From Bacillota bacterium (lineage in GTDB: Bacteria > Bacillota > Clostridia > Saccharofermentanales > UBA5734), in contig JAEXPB010000179.1 of the NCBI GenBank assembly GCA_023438965.1, positions 1 through 7,326 on the forward strand: a stretch of DNA of 7,326 nucleotides, written 5' to 3'. The first letter of the stretch is position 1, and each line of letters begins with the position of its first letter. This document shows, one piece after another, positions 1-6,220 of this stretch. The notes under the pieces are model-generated. The model was not told where the DNA came from. It was given only the letters and a program-made list of their open reading frames with translations, and did no database searches. A program made the translations under genes and the position numbers.

Positions 1-935
1 TGCCCGGCGGCGGTTTCCAGCTGCAGACCAGCCGCGGCCCGATGGATTGCCGGATCCTGGTCAATGCCGCCGGCGTCTATGCCGACGTGATCAACAATCA
101 GCTCAGCCAGGACCAATTCAAGATTAAACCGCGCCGCGGCGAGTATTGGATGATTGACAAGTCTTTCGCCAAGACGTTTTCGGCGACGATTTTCCAACTG
201 CCGACCGCGATGGGCAAAGGTATTCTGGTATCGCCGACGGTTGAAGGCACCATGATCCTGGGGCCGACCGCCCAGGACATCAGCGACCGGGAAGACGTCC
301 GGACAACTTCGGAAAAGCTGGACGAGATCCTGCGGATCGCTTCGCTCAGCTGGGCGCAGATTCCGCGCCGTAATTTCATCACGACCTTCGCCGGCATCCG
401 GGCGCACTGCGACCGGGATGATTTCATCCTGGGCGAGGCGCCGGATGTGCCTGGCCTGATCAATGCCGCCGGCATCGAATCACCGGGGCTGACTGCTGCG
501 CCGGCGATTGCCGTCGAACTGGCCGATTTGATTGTTTCCCGTCTGGATGCCCGCCGTAAAGCCGAATTCAAGCCACCCTGGCCGGTGGCGCCTCATTTCC
601 GCTTCATGACCAATTCGGAGCGCCAGGCGGCCATCGACCGGGAACCGATGTATGGCCGGATCATCTGCCGCTGCGAGCAGATATCGGAAGCGGAGATCCG
701 GGCGGCAATCCGCCGTCCGGTCGGCGCCACAACGCTGGATGGCGTCAAGCGGCGTACCCGGGCCGGCATGGGCCGCTGCCAGGGCGGTTTCTGCACGCCG
801 CGGGTGCTGGACATCCTCAGCGAGGAGCTGGGCGTGTCGCCGCTGGAACTGACCAAGTTCGGCGGCCAGTCCCACATTCTCACCGGTCGTGTCGGTGAAG
901 GCAGCATCCAGGTCGGAGGTGGCGAACATGCTTGA
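1..935 (+). CDS. glpA: GlpA-type FAD-dependent glycerol-3-phosphate dehydrogenase with C-terminal BFD-like [2Fe-2S] domain (5' partial)
   Basis: The frame is open from base 3 with no start codon before the edge, so about 310 C-terminal residues are visible and the N-terminal FAD Rossmann motif (probably 170-190 residues) lies outside. The first part is the end of a DAO-fold flavoenzyme: VNAAGVYAD, then FAGIR and NAAGIESPGLTAAPAI, typical of the GlpA/LhgO group. It is followed by a BFD-like domain with four cysteines (codons at 666, 672, 777 and 792) in a CxC-x34-CxxxxC arrangement, expected to hold a [2Fe-2S] cluster. The tail LTKFGG is also common in GlpA proteins. The expected reaction is oxidation of sn-glycerol-3-phosphate to dihydroxyacetone phosphate, with electrons leaving through the iron-sulfur domain to partner subunits. 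The stop overlaps the next gene by 8 bases. GlpP and EgsA downstream support a glycerol-phosphate substrate; without them a general 2-hydroxyacid or amine dehydrogenase of the same fold would be possible. Confidence 0.85.
   Translation, partial: PGGGFQLQTSRGPMDCRILVNAAGVYADVINNQLSQDQFKIKPRRGEYWMIDKSFAKTFSATIFQLPTAMGKGILVSPTVEGTMILGPTAQDISDREDVRTTSEKLDEILRIASLSWAQIPRRNFITTFAGIRAHCDRDDFILGEAPDVPGLINAAGIESPGLTAAPAIAVELADLIVSRLDARRKAEFKPPWPVAPHFRFMTNSERQAAIDREPMYGRIICRCEQISEAEIRAAIRRPVGATTLDGVKRRTRAGMGRCQGGFCTPRVLDILSEELGVSPLELTKFGGQSHILTGRVGEGSIQVGGGEHA
915..920 (+). promoter_or_regulatory. Ribosome binding site that fixes the start of the second oxidoreductase
   Basis: GGAGGT lies 7 bases before the ATG at 928. 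The frame is open further upstream with another possible start at 889, but that start has no such site and would add 13 residues ahead of the FAD-binding strand. The site and the ATG both lie inside the end of the glpA-like gene, which suggests coupled translation. Confidence 0.8.
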
Positions 936-2217
936 ACAACCGATTCAAACCGATTTGTTAATTATCGGCGGCGGTCCGGCCGGCATGGCGGCGGCAATTG
1001 CCGCCTGGGATGCCGGCTGCCGGAACCTGCTGATCCTGGAACGCGACGAGCGCCTGGGCGGCATCCTGCCCCAGTGCATTCATAACGGGTTTGGCCTGCA
1101 TCGCTTCAAGGAAGAATTGACCGGTCCCGAATATGCCAGCCGCGATGTTCTGGCGGTTCAGGAACGCCAGATACCCTACCAATGCGGCACGATGGTCCTG
1201 GAAGTAACCCGCGGACGCCTGGTGACCGCGGTCAGCCCCCGGCACGGCCTGCAGCAATTCCAGGCCGGCGCGATTATCCTGGCCATGGGTTGCCGGGAAA
1301 GGCCGCGCGGTGCGCTGGGCATCCCCGGCACCCGCTGCAGCGGCATCATGACGACCGGAACGGCCCAGCGGCTGGTCAACCTGGAAGGTTACATGCCCGG
1401 CCGGAAGATCGTTATCCTGGGCTCCGGCGATATCGGTCTGATCATGGCCCGCCGCATGACCTTTGAAGGCGCGCAGGTCATCGCTTGCGTCGAGATCATG
1501 CCTTATTCGAGCGGCCTGACCCGGAATGTAGTCCAGTGCCTGCAGGACTTCGGCATTCCGCTGCTCCTGAATCATACGGTCGTCGACATTCAAGGCGACG
1601 AACGCCTGACGGGCGTCACGATCGCTGCGGTTGACCCGGAAAACCGGCGGATTGTGCCCGGCACGGAAGAGCATATTGACTGCGACACGCTCCTGCTTTC
1701 GGTCGGGTTGATCCCGGAAAATGAGTTGTCCCGCCAGGCAGGCGTCACTTTATCCGATGTCACCCAGGGGCCGGTCGTCGACCAGAACCTGGCGACAGAC
1801 ATCCCGGGCGTTTTCGCCTGCGGCAACGTGCTGCATGTCCATGACCTGGTTGATGAAGTGTCGGCGGAAGCCAGCCGGGCCGGTCAGGCTGCCGTCCGCT
1901 GGCTGTCGGCCGCACAGCAGCCGGCCGGTACGGCAATCCCGATCCTGGACGGCCGGGGCGTGCGCGGCGTTGTTCCGCAATATTACTCCCGGCCGGCAGA
2001 CAGTGCGGCCAAGCAGCAGCCGATCCGGATCAGCTTCCGGCCGGATGCCGTTTACCGCAGGACAACCGTCCGGATTGACGCCGATGGGCAGCCGCTGGCT
2101 CGATTCAAGAAACTGGTCCTCGCACCTGGCGAGATGGCCGCGGTTGACCTGGATCCCGGTTTGCTGCCGGCTGGTCCGATCAGCCATATATCCGTCCAGG
2201 TGGAGGTGAAGCCATGA
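928..2217 (+). CDS. FAD/NAD(P)-dependent oxidoreductase, GlpB/HcnB-like partner of GlpA
   Basis: A 429-residue two-dinucleotide-fold flavoprotein. The FAD motif GGGPAG is at residues 14-19 with an acidic end of the second strand at E38. A family signature runs from GGILPQCIHNGFGLH (C50) into FKEELTGPEYA. A second nucleotide-binding motif, GSGDIG at 165-170, should bind NAD(P)H, and GVFACGN at 294-300 is the usual FAD-contacting segment. The last 100 or so residues form an extension of uncertain role. The family belongs to the pyridine nucleotide-disulfide oxidoreductase group annotated as GlpB-like, HcnB-like or sarcosine oxidase alpha-like. It overlaps the genes on both sides (8 bases with the GlpA-like gene, ATGA with DUF1667), so the three products are probably made in equal amounts as one complex. 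The likely role is passing electrons from glycerol-3-phosphate oxidation to or from NAD(P)(H) or another carrier; the acceptor cannot be read from sequence. Confidence 0.87.
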   Translation: MLEQPIQTDLLIIGGGPAGMAAAIAAWDAGCRNLLILERDERLGGILPQCIHNGFGLHRFKEELTGPEYASRDVLAVQERQIPYQCGTMVLEVTRGRLVTAVSPRHGLQQFQAGAIILAMGCRERPRGALGIPGTRCSGIMTTGTAQRLVNLEGYMPGRKIVILGSGDIGLIMARRMTFEGAQVIACVEIMPYSSGLTRNVVQCLQDFGIPLLLNHTVVDIQGDERLTGVTIAAVDPENRRIVPGTEEHIDCDTLLLSVGLIPENELSRQAGVTLSDVTQGPVVDQNLATDIPGVFACGNVLHVHDLVDEVSAEASRAGQAAVRWLSAAQQPAGTAIPILDGRGVRGVVPQYYSRPADSAAKQQPIRISFRPDAVYRRTTVRIDADGQPLARFKKLVLAPGEMAAVDLDPGLLPAGPISHISVQVEVKP

Positions 2218-2603
2218 AAGAGTTGATTTGCATTGGCTGCCCGATGGGCTGCATGCTCCAGATCGATGTGGACGGCCGCAATATCCGCAGCATCCAGGGC
2301 AATGTCTGTGCCCGCGGCAAGCAATACGCCCAGGATGAAATACTGGAACCGCGCCGGATGGTGACCAGCCTCGTCATCGCCGAAGGCAGCCGCATCCCGC
2401 TGAGCGTCCGAACCCGGACAGCGATTCCCAAAGCTCTGATCGGTGACTGCCTGCGCGAAATCCGCAAGCTCCGGGCCACCTTGCCGGTTAAGATCGGCGA
2501 TGTGATCCAGGCCGATATCCTGGGCACCGGTGTCGATCTGATCGCCACCCGTAACCTGCCGGACGCTCAAGACGCTTGCCGTGCGGCGGCCAATGACGCA
2601 TAA
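2214..2603 (+). CDS. DUF1667 small cysteine-motif (putative Fe-S) protein
   Basis: A 129-residue protein of the DUF1667 family. The N-terminus has cysteines at 6, 9 and 13 (CIGCPMGC) and a fourth at 32 in GNVCARG. This CxxCxxxC...C spacing resembles the 4Fe-4S site at the N-terminus of molybdopterin oxidoreductases, so an iron-sulfur cluster is likely, although zinc is possible. The remainder (residues 45-120) has no motif I can name, and there are no membrane segments. The start is fixed by GGAGGT at 2202-2207, six bases before the ATG, and the ATGA overlap with the previous stop indicates translational coupling. It occupies the position that GlpC, a membrane-associated Fe-S subunit, has in the E. 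coli glpABC operon, but is far smaller and not obviously related. It may be the electron-exit subunit of the complex. Tandem TAATAA stops end the gene. Confidence 0.87.
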   Translation: MKELICIGCPMGCMLQIDVDGRNIRSIQGNVCARGKQYAQDEILEPRRMVTSLVIAEGSRIPLSVRTRTAIPKALIGDCLREIRKLRATLPVKIGDVIQADILGTGVDLIATRNLPDAQDACRAAANDA

Positions 2604-2629
2604 TAATTGCATAACGCGCGGCAGCCGGG

Positions 2630-2651
2630 CAGGCCGGTAAAACCCGGCCTG
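2630..2651 (+). other. GC-rich stem-loop in the leader of glpP
   Basis: An 8-base-pair perfect stem (CAGGCCGG at 2630-2637 and CCGGCCTG at 2644-2651) closes a six-base loop, TAAAAC. A G-G mismatch and three further pairs (2626-2628 with 2653-2655) could extend it. No T-tract follows, so it does not look like a classical intrinsic terminator. It sits in the only sizeable gap of the operon, between DUF1667 and glpP. Possible roles are an mRNA processing or stability element, or an attenuation site. Its structure is seen in the sequence; its role is inference. Confidence 0.5.
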
Positions 2652-2683
2652 GCCGCGGCCGGCAAAGGAACGGTGAAGGCAAC

Positions 2684-3253
2684 ATGGACCAGCAGCAATT
2701 GATTGATGAAATCATTGCCAATCCGGTCATCGCGGCAGTCCGGGACGACCGGCATCTGGAGCAAGCCCTGGCCAGCCCGGTCAGCACGGTTTTCCTGCTT
2801 TCCGGATCGATCAACACCCTGGGCGACAGCTGCCGCCGGCTGATGGGCTCCGGCCGGCACTGCTTTCTCCACGTTGATCTGATCGAGGGACTGCGACCGG
2901 ACCAGCAGGGAATGAGTTACATTGCCAGTCAATTCCGCCCGACCGGGGTGATCACCACCAAGCCGGCTTGTGTCAAATGGGCCCAGTCTCTTGGTCTTTT
3001 GGCGGTTCAACGGATTTTCCTGCTCGATTCCACCGCGTTGCAGGACGGCATCCGCCACATCCAGACCAATCCGCCGGATCTGGTTGAAGTGATGCCCGGT
3101 GTTTCGCCCAAAGCGATCGGCTTGGCGGTCCGGGCTTTTGGCCGGCCGCTGATCGCCGGCGGCCTGATCAGCACCCGCGAAGAGGTTTATGCCGCTCTGG
3201 CGGCCGGTGCGCTGGCCGTCTCGACCAGCGAAGCGGAGCTATGGTGCCTGTAA
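2684..3253 (+). CDS. glpP: Glycerol-3-phosphate-responsive antiterminator GlpP
   Basis: A 189-residue protein, close to the 192 residues of Bacillus subtilis GlpP. Family segments run through the whole length: NPVIAAVRD (13-21), VFLLSGSI (36-43), FLHVDLIEGL (61-70), GVITTKPACVKWA (88-100), VEVMPGVSPK (134-143) and PLIAGGLISTREEV (155-168). The pattern is that of a TIM-barrel-like protein binding glycerol-3-phosphate. In B. subtilis, GlpP with glycerol-3-phosphate binds the leader RNA of glpD and glpFK and prevents termination; here it would report substrate supply for the dehydrogenase genes upstream. The ATG at 2684 follows a modest site (GAAGG at 2675-2679, with AAAGGA further back), weaker than those of its neighbours, as might suit a regulator needed in small amounts. 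No GlpP target leader is recognisable in the window; it would be expected before the operon's first gene. Confidence 0.94.
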   Translation: MDQQQLIDEIIANPVIAAVRDDRHLEQALASPVSTVFLLSGSINTLGDSCRRLMGSGRHCFLHVDLIEGLRPDQQGMSYIASQFRPTGVITTKPACVKWAQSLGLLAVQRIFLLDSTALQDGIRHIQTNPPDLVEVMPGVSPKAIGLAVRAFGRPLIAGGLISTREEVYAALAAGALAVSTSEAELWCL

Positions 3254-3297
3254 ATAAGCAATAACCAAGAACTCGTCAACTTAGGAAGGAGATCATC

Positions 3298-4695
3298 ATG
3301 TCTTTGCCAATCCCTCAGCCAGCTACCTTGATGCAATATGCCAAGGCCCGTTTTCAATGCGCTTGCGGGCATGAGCATGCCACCGACATTCAGAAAATCA
3401 TGGCCGGTCCGCAAGCGGTACGCGAAATGGCCGGCCTGCTGGCCAGCCAAACCGGGCGTTCCGGTCGGCGGCTCGATCCGCAGCAGGACGAAATCCTGAT
3501 CATCACAGACGAGAATGCCTGGCAGGCGGCCGGCACAGCCGTTGAGGCCGCCCTGGCGCCGTTAGCCTTCAAGGTGCGCCGCCATGTTTTCCCGGGCCAG
3601 CCGACGCTGGTTCCGGACGAAAAGGCCATCTTTGACGCGCTGAATGCGCTGACGCCGGCAACCGGCCTGCTGATTGCCGTCGGATCGGGCACCCTGAACG
3701 ACACGACCCGTTTCGTCAGCTTCAAGACCGGCTTGCCCTATTATATCGTGGCCACAGCGCCTTCCATGGACGGCTATGCCTCTTCGGTATCGGCGCTGAT
3801 CCATAACAATCTGAAAATCACCTATGATGTTTGGGGCGCCGCGGCAATCATCGCCGATCCGGCCCTGCTCGGAACCTGCCCGGCGGTGATGCTGGCCGCC
3901 GGTCTGGGCGACATACTGGGCAAGTATTCGGCAATCTGCGATTGGCGGCTGAGTGCGATCGTCGAACAGGAGTATTACTGCCCGGACATCGCCGACCTGG
4001 TGCTCCAGACCGCCGGCACGGCCCTGGCGAATGCGCCGGCCCTGGCCGAGCGATCGCCGGCGGCAGTGCAGCAGATCATGGACGGCCTGCTGATGACCGG
4101 CATCACCATGAGCTATGCCGGCAACTCCCGGCCGGCTTCCGGCGCCGAGCATCATTTGTCGCATTTCTGGGAAATGGCCTTCCAGCGCCTGGGTCGCCCG
4201 GCCGTTCTGCACGGCAGCAAAGTCGGGCTGGGGGAAATTGTGATCAGCCGGTTATACCAGCATCTGCTGAACCTGGAGCCGGACTTCGCCGCGGCGCGCG
4301 CCGGGCTGGCCCGCTGCGACTTTGCCGCCTGGTCGTCGGACATCCGGCGGGTTTATCAGGATAGCGCCGATGAAGTGATCGCCCTGGAGAAAAAGAGCGG
4401 GAAGAATGATCCGCGGCATATCGCCGCCCGCACCGACGCTCTGGAAGCCAATTGGCCCCGCCTGATGGCGATTGTCCGGCAAACCATGCCGGATCCGGCA
4501 GCGATCCGTACGGCCTTGCGGCTGGCCGGCGGCGCCGTCACACCGGCCGGATTGGGAATCGAGGGCGCCCTGGTCGACAATGCGGTACGATTTGCCAAAG
4601 AACTGCGCAACCGCTATACCGTCCTGCAGCTATATGCCGATCTCGGTTTGACCGAGGAGGCGGTTCGGATCACGCGCGAACTCTTCGCCGAATAA
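3298..4695 (+). CDS. egsA: NAD(P)-dependent sn-glycerol-1-phosphate dehydrogenase (EgsA/AraM family)
   Basis: A 465-residue iron/zinc/nickel-alcohol-dehydrogenase-fold enzyme that interconverts dihydroxyacetone phosphate and sn-glycerol-1-phosphate with NAD(P)H in the cytoplasm. Cofactor and substrate motifs are GSGTLND (129-135) and TAPSMDGYASS (centred on S156-D158). Expected metal ligands by family pattern are D205 (in GLGD), H285 (in SGAEH) and H305 (in LHGSK); the long SGAEHHLSHFWE stretch separates this group from ordinary glycerol dehydrogenase. The C-terminus (RNRYTVLQLYADLGL) is also typical. The N-terminus carries C21-x-CGHEH, a cysteine/histidine cluster whose role I cannot assign. 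It is longer than B. subtilis AraM (about 390 residues). The start is supported by AAGGAG at 3286-3291, six bases before the ATG. The 44-base gap after glpP holds nothing else, so the gene is probably in the same operon. It may supply glycerol-1-phosphate for a lipid or convert it to dihydroxyacetone phosphate. Confidence 0.93.
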   Translation: MSLPIPQPATLMQYAKARFQCACGHEHATDIQKIMAGPQAVREMAGLLASQTGRSGRRLDPQQDEILIITDENAWQAAGTAVEAALAPLAFKVRRHVFPGQPTLVPDEKAIFDALNALTPATGLLIAVGSGTLNDTTRFVSFKTGLPYYIVATAPSMDGYASSVSALIHNNLKITYDVWGAAAIIADPALLGTCPAVMLAAGLGDILGKYSAICDWRLSAIVEQEYYCPDIADLVLQTAGTALANAPALAERSPAAVQQIMDGLLMTGITMSYAGNSRPASGAEHHLSHFWEMAFQRLGRPAVLHGSKVGLGEIVISRLYQHLLNLEPDFAAARAGLARCDFAAWSSDIRRVYQDSADEVIALEKKSGKNDPRHIAARTDALEANWPRLMAIVRQTMPDPAAIRTALRLAGGAVTPAGLGIEGALVDNAVRFAKELRNRYTVLQLYADLGLTEEAVRITRELFAE

Positions 4696-4728
4696 CCGGC
4701 GCCGATCGGCCTGCCCGGACTGGTTGAC

Positions 4729-5385
4729 TTAATTATAATCCCCGCTGTAGCGGACCAGCGAGACAGACAGGATCCCGTTGACCTTCTGCAAATCTTCGAT
4801 AAAGCGGGTATCCGGCTTCCCCAGCACAATCTCGGCCACCACCTCCATACCCTTGGCGGTGGCCGTTTTGCTTTTCAGGCGGAATTTGGGCAAATACTGC
4901 TGCAGATCGCCCCGGAACTGGTCGTTGTAGCGAACAACGATCAGGTATGGTTTCCGTCGCAGGCCGGATTGCAGGGCGGTGACCAGGAGCATGATGACCG
5001 ACAGGATCAGGCCGCCGACAATCGCCAGTTCGAAAAAGCCGGCGCCGGTGGTCAGACCCAGGGCGATCGCCCAGAACATGAAGGCGATGTCCAGCGGATC
5101 TTTGAGCGCCGTCCGGAAACGCACGATCGACAACGCGCCAACCATACCGAGTGACAACACGATATTGGAGCTGATCGGCATGATGATCAGCGCGGTCACC
5201 AGCGAAACCATCAGCAGCGCTGTGCCGAAAGTCCGGTTGAAGAGCGCGCCGCGGTAGGTGATCCGGTAGATGACCAGGATCAGGGCGCCCATCGCCAGCG
5301 CAACAGCAAAGGTGGTCAGGATGCGTTTCAGATCGAGCGGTTGGTTGGTGTTGATTTGCAGCAGTTTCAGCAGCGCTTCTTTCAT
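4729..5385 (-). CDS. DUF4956 integral membrane protein
   Basis: A 218-residue DUF4956 protein. Hydrophobic segments lie at about residues 22-40, 54-71, 74-88, 99-115 and 117-138, giving four or five membrane passes. Between the third and fourth is the family signature SLGMVGALSIVRFRTALKDP (79-97), whose conserved arginines and acidic residue next to the membrane suggest a functional site. A soluble C-terminal domain of about 75 residues (145-218) has alternating strands and a helix, reminiscent of a small ACT/ferredoxin-like regulatory fold. GGAGG at 5394-5398 lies eight bases before the ATG, which fixes the start. It is the last gene of the CotH-VTC-DUF4956 set, 73 bases after the VTC stop. 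The biochemical function is unknown. By analogy with eukaryotic VTC complexes, where a small membrane domain accompanies the polymerase, it could form the membrane part or channel of a polyphosphate-handling complex; that is inference. Confidence 0.92.
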   Translation of the reverse strand: MKEALLKLLQINTNQPLDLKRILTTFAVALAMGALILVIYRITYRGALFNRTFGTALLMVSLVTALIIMPISSNIVLSLGMVGALSIVRFRTALKDPLDIAFMFWAIALGLTTGAGFFELAIVGGLILSVIMLLVTALQSGLRRKPYLIVVRYNDQFRGDLQQYLPKFRLKSKTATAKGMEVVAEIVLGKPDTRFIEDLQKVNGILSVSLVRYSGDYN

Positions 5386-5458
5386 GGATCAAACCTCCGG
5401 TCATCTTATCGTCTGGTTGCGGCAACTGCCCGTTCAGGCGGGCCTGGCGGCATTGGCT

Positions 5459-6220
5459 TCAGCTCTGGTCTTCCCATTGCCGGGTCCGGCAAAATCCGGC
5501 GCACTGGACATACTTGCTGACCGCCAGTTGACTGACGCCGGGCCCGGACAGCAGGGAACGGATAAAATCCGGCAGAAAGCGGTCGAACTTGACTTCCAGA
5601 ATTACCTGGCCGGGAGCGAGAACCGGCAGCAGTCCGGCTGCCGGATCCCACAGATCCTGACGGTAAATGCCGGTGGCCAGGTGCCGGTCGAAGGTGATGC
5701 GGACATTGCCGTCCGGCCAGACCAACGGCAGGCGATCATAATCGACCAGCAGCAGCGGCGCCAGCAGACGGCTGCGGATCTCGGCGTAAAAGCCCGCCAG
5801 GAGTTCGCTTTCCCGGCGGTCCAGCGGTGATGCCGCCGCCGGATCGGGAAGCAGGGAAGCCTCGAGCAGGCCTTCCGGGTCACCGGCCAGCAAGCGGTCG
5901 ACCAGGGAGCGCTCCAGCCGGCAAGCCTGCTTGCAGGTCAGGTTGCCGGATTTGAGCTTCTTCTCGAGATGGATCACCGTATCGTTGTCATTGTAAATGC
6001 GGATCCGGTATTTATGCCGGGGATCCGTTCCGGCGAGCTTGTCGGAAATACCGCTGCGGCTGGCGTCGTCAAAATAGAGGCTGCGAATCTGGTAGCCGCA
6101 GAAACCGTCCGGATCGCCTTGCGCATGATGGTCGCCGTGCAGAATCGGCCGCAGGCTGAAATACAAGCTATGGAATGTGGCTTCATCGATCAGGAATTTC
6201 AACTCATGCCGCCAATGCAT
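5459..6220 (-). CDS. VTC-domain polyphosphate polymerase-like protein (triphosphate tunnel fold)
   Basis: A 253-residue protein with the full set of VTC/triphosphate-tunnel motifs: RHELKF (4-9, with E6 and K8), IRSLYFDD (45-52), KYRIRIYN (70-77), HLEKKLKSG (84-92), VDYDRLPL (159-166), VRITFDRHL (173-181), ILEVKFD (207-213) and SKY (235-237). The basic and acidic residues alternating along strands would line the tunnel; in yeast Vtc4 this fold builds polyphosphate from ATP. No signal peptide or membrane segment is visible, so it is probably cytoplasmic and works with the DUF4956 membrane protein encoded next to it. The start codon at 6220 shares one base with the CotH stop, and GGAGGA at 6227-6232 lies six bases before it, which suggests coupled translation. 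All the expected tunnel residues appear to be present, so it is probably active, but polymerase activity and nucleotide choice cannot be proven from sequence. Confidence 0.93.
   Translation of the reverse strand: MHWRHELKFLIDEATFHSLYFSLRPILHGDHHAQGDPDGFCGYQIRSLYFDDASRSGISDKLAGTDPRHKYRIRIYNDNDTVIHLEKKLKSGNLTCKQACRLERSLVDRLLAGDPEGLLEASLLPDPAAASPLDRRESELLAGFYAEIRSRLLAPLLLVDYDRLPLVWPDGNVRITFDRHLATGIYRQDLWDPAAGLLPVLAPGQVILEVKFDRFLPDFIRSLLSGPGVSQLAVSKYVQCAGFCRTRQWEDQS

Noticed and set aside
958..1674. Long minus-strand open frame opposite the second oxidoreductase.
   Set aside because: The plus strand carries a complete flavoprotein with both nucleotide-binding motifs and a good ribosome binding site; the antisense translation is low-complexity and motif-free.
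3298..4695. Calling the dehydrogenase an ordinary glycerol dehydrogenase (GldA).
   Set aside because: The fold is shared, but TAPSMDGYASS, SGAEHHLSHFWE and the extended C-terminus match the EgsA/AraM group, and the glp context agrees.
4701..4710. Perfect 10-base palindrome GCCGATCGGC after egsA as a terminator.
   Set aside because: It has no room for a loop with a strong stem and no T-tract follows; such palindromes are common in this GC-rich DNA.
4724..4739. Plus-strand promoter-like words TTGACT (4724-4729) and TATAAT (4734-4739).
   Set aside because: The spacing is only four bases instead of about 17, and they point into the 3' end of the convergent DUF4956 gene, so they are chance words at the AT-rich stop region.
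5428..5443. Five-base-pair inverted repeat (GCCCG / CGGGC, six-base loop) between the VTC and DUF4956 genes.
   Set aside because: The stem is short, there is no T-tract, and in sequence of this composition it is expected by chance; the 73-base gap otherwise shows only the DUF4956 ribosome binding site.
5270..5830. Long open frame on the plus strand opposite the VTC gene and the VTC-DUF4956 gap.
   Set aside because: Antisense frames stay open easily in GC-rich coding DNA. The opposite strand encodes clear VTC motifs, and this translation shows no recognisable domain.
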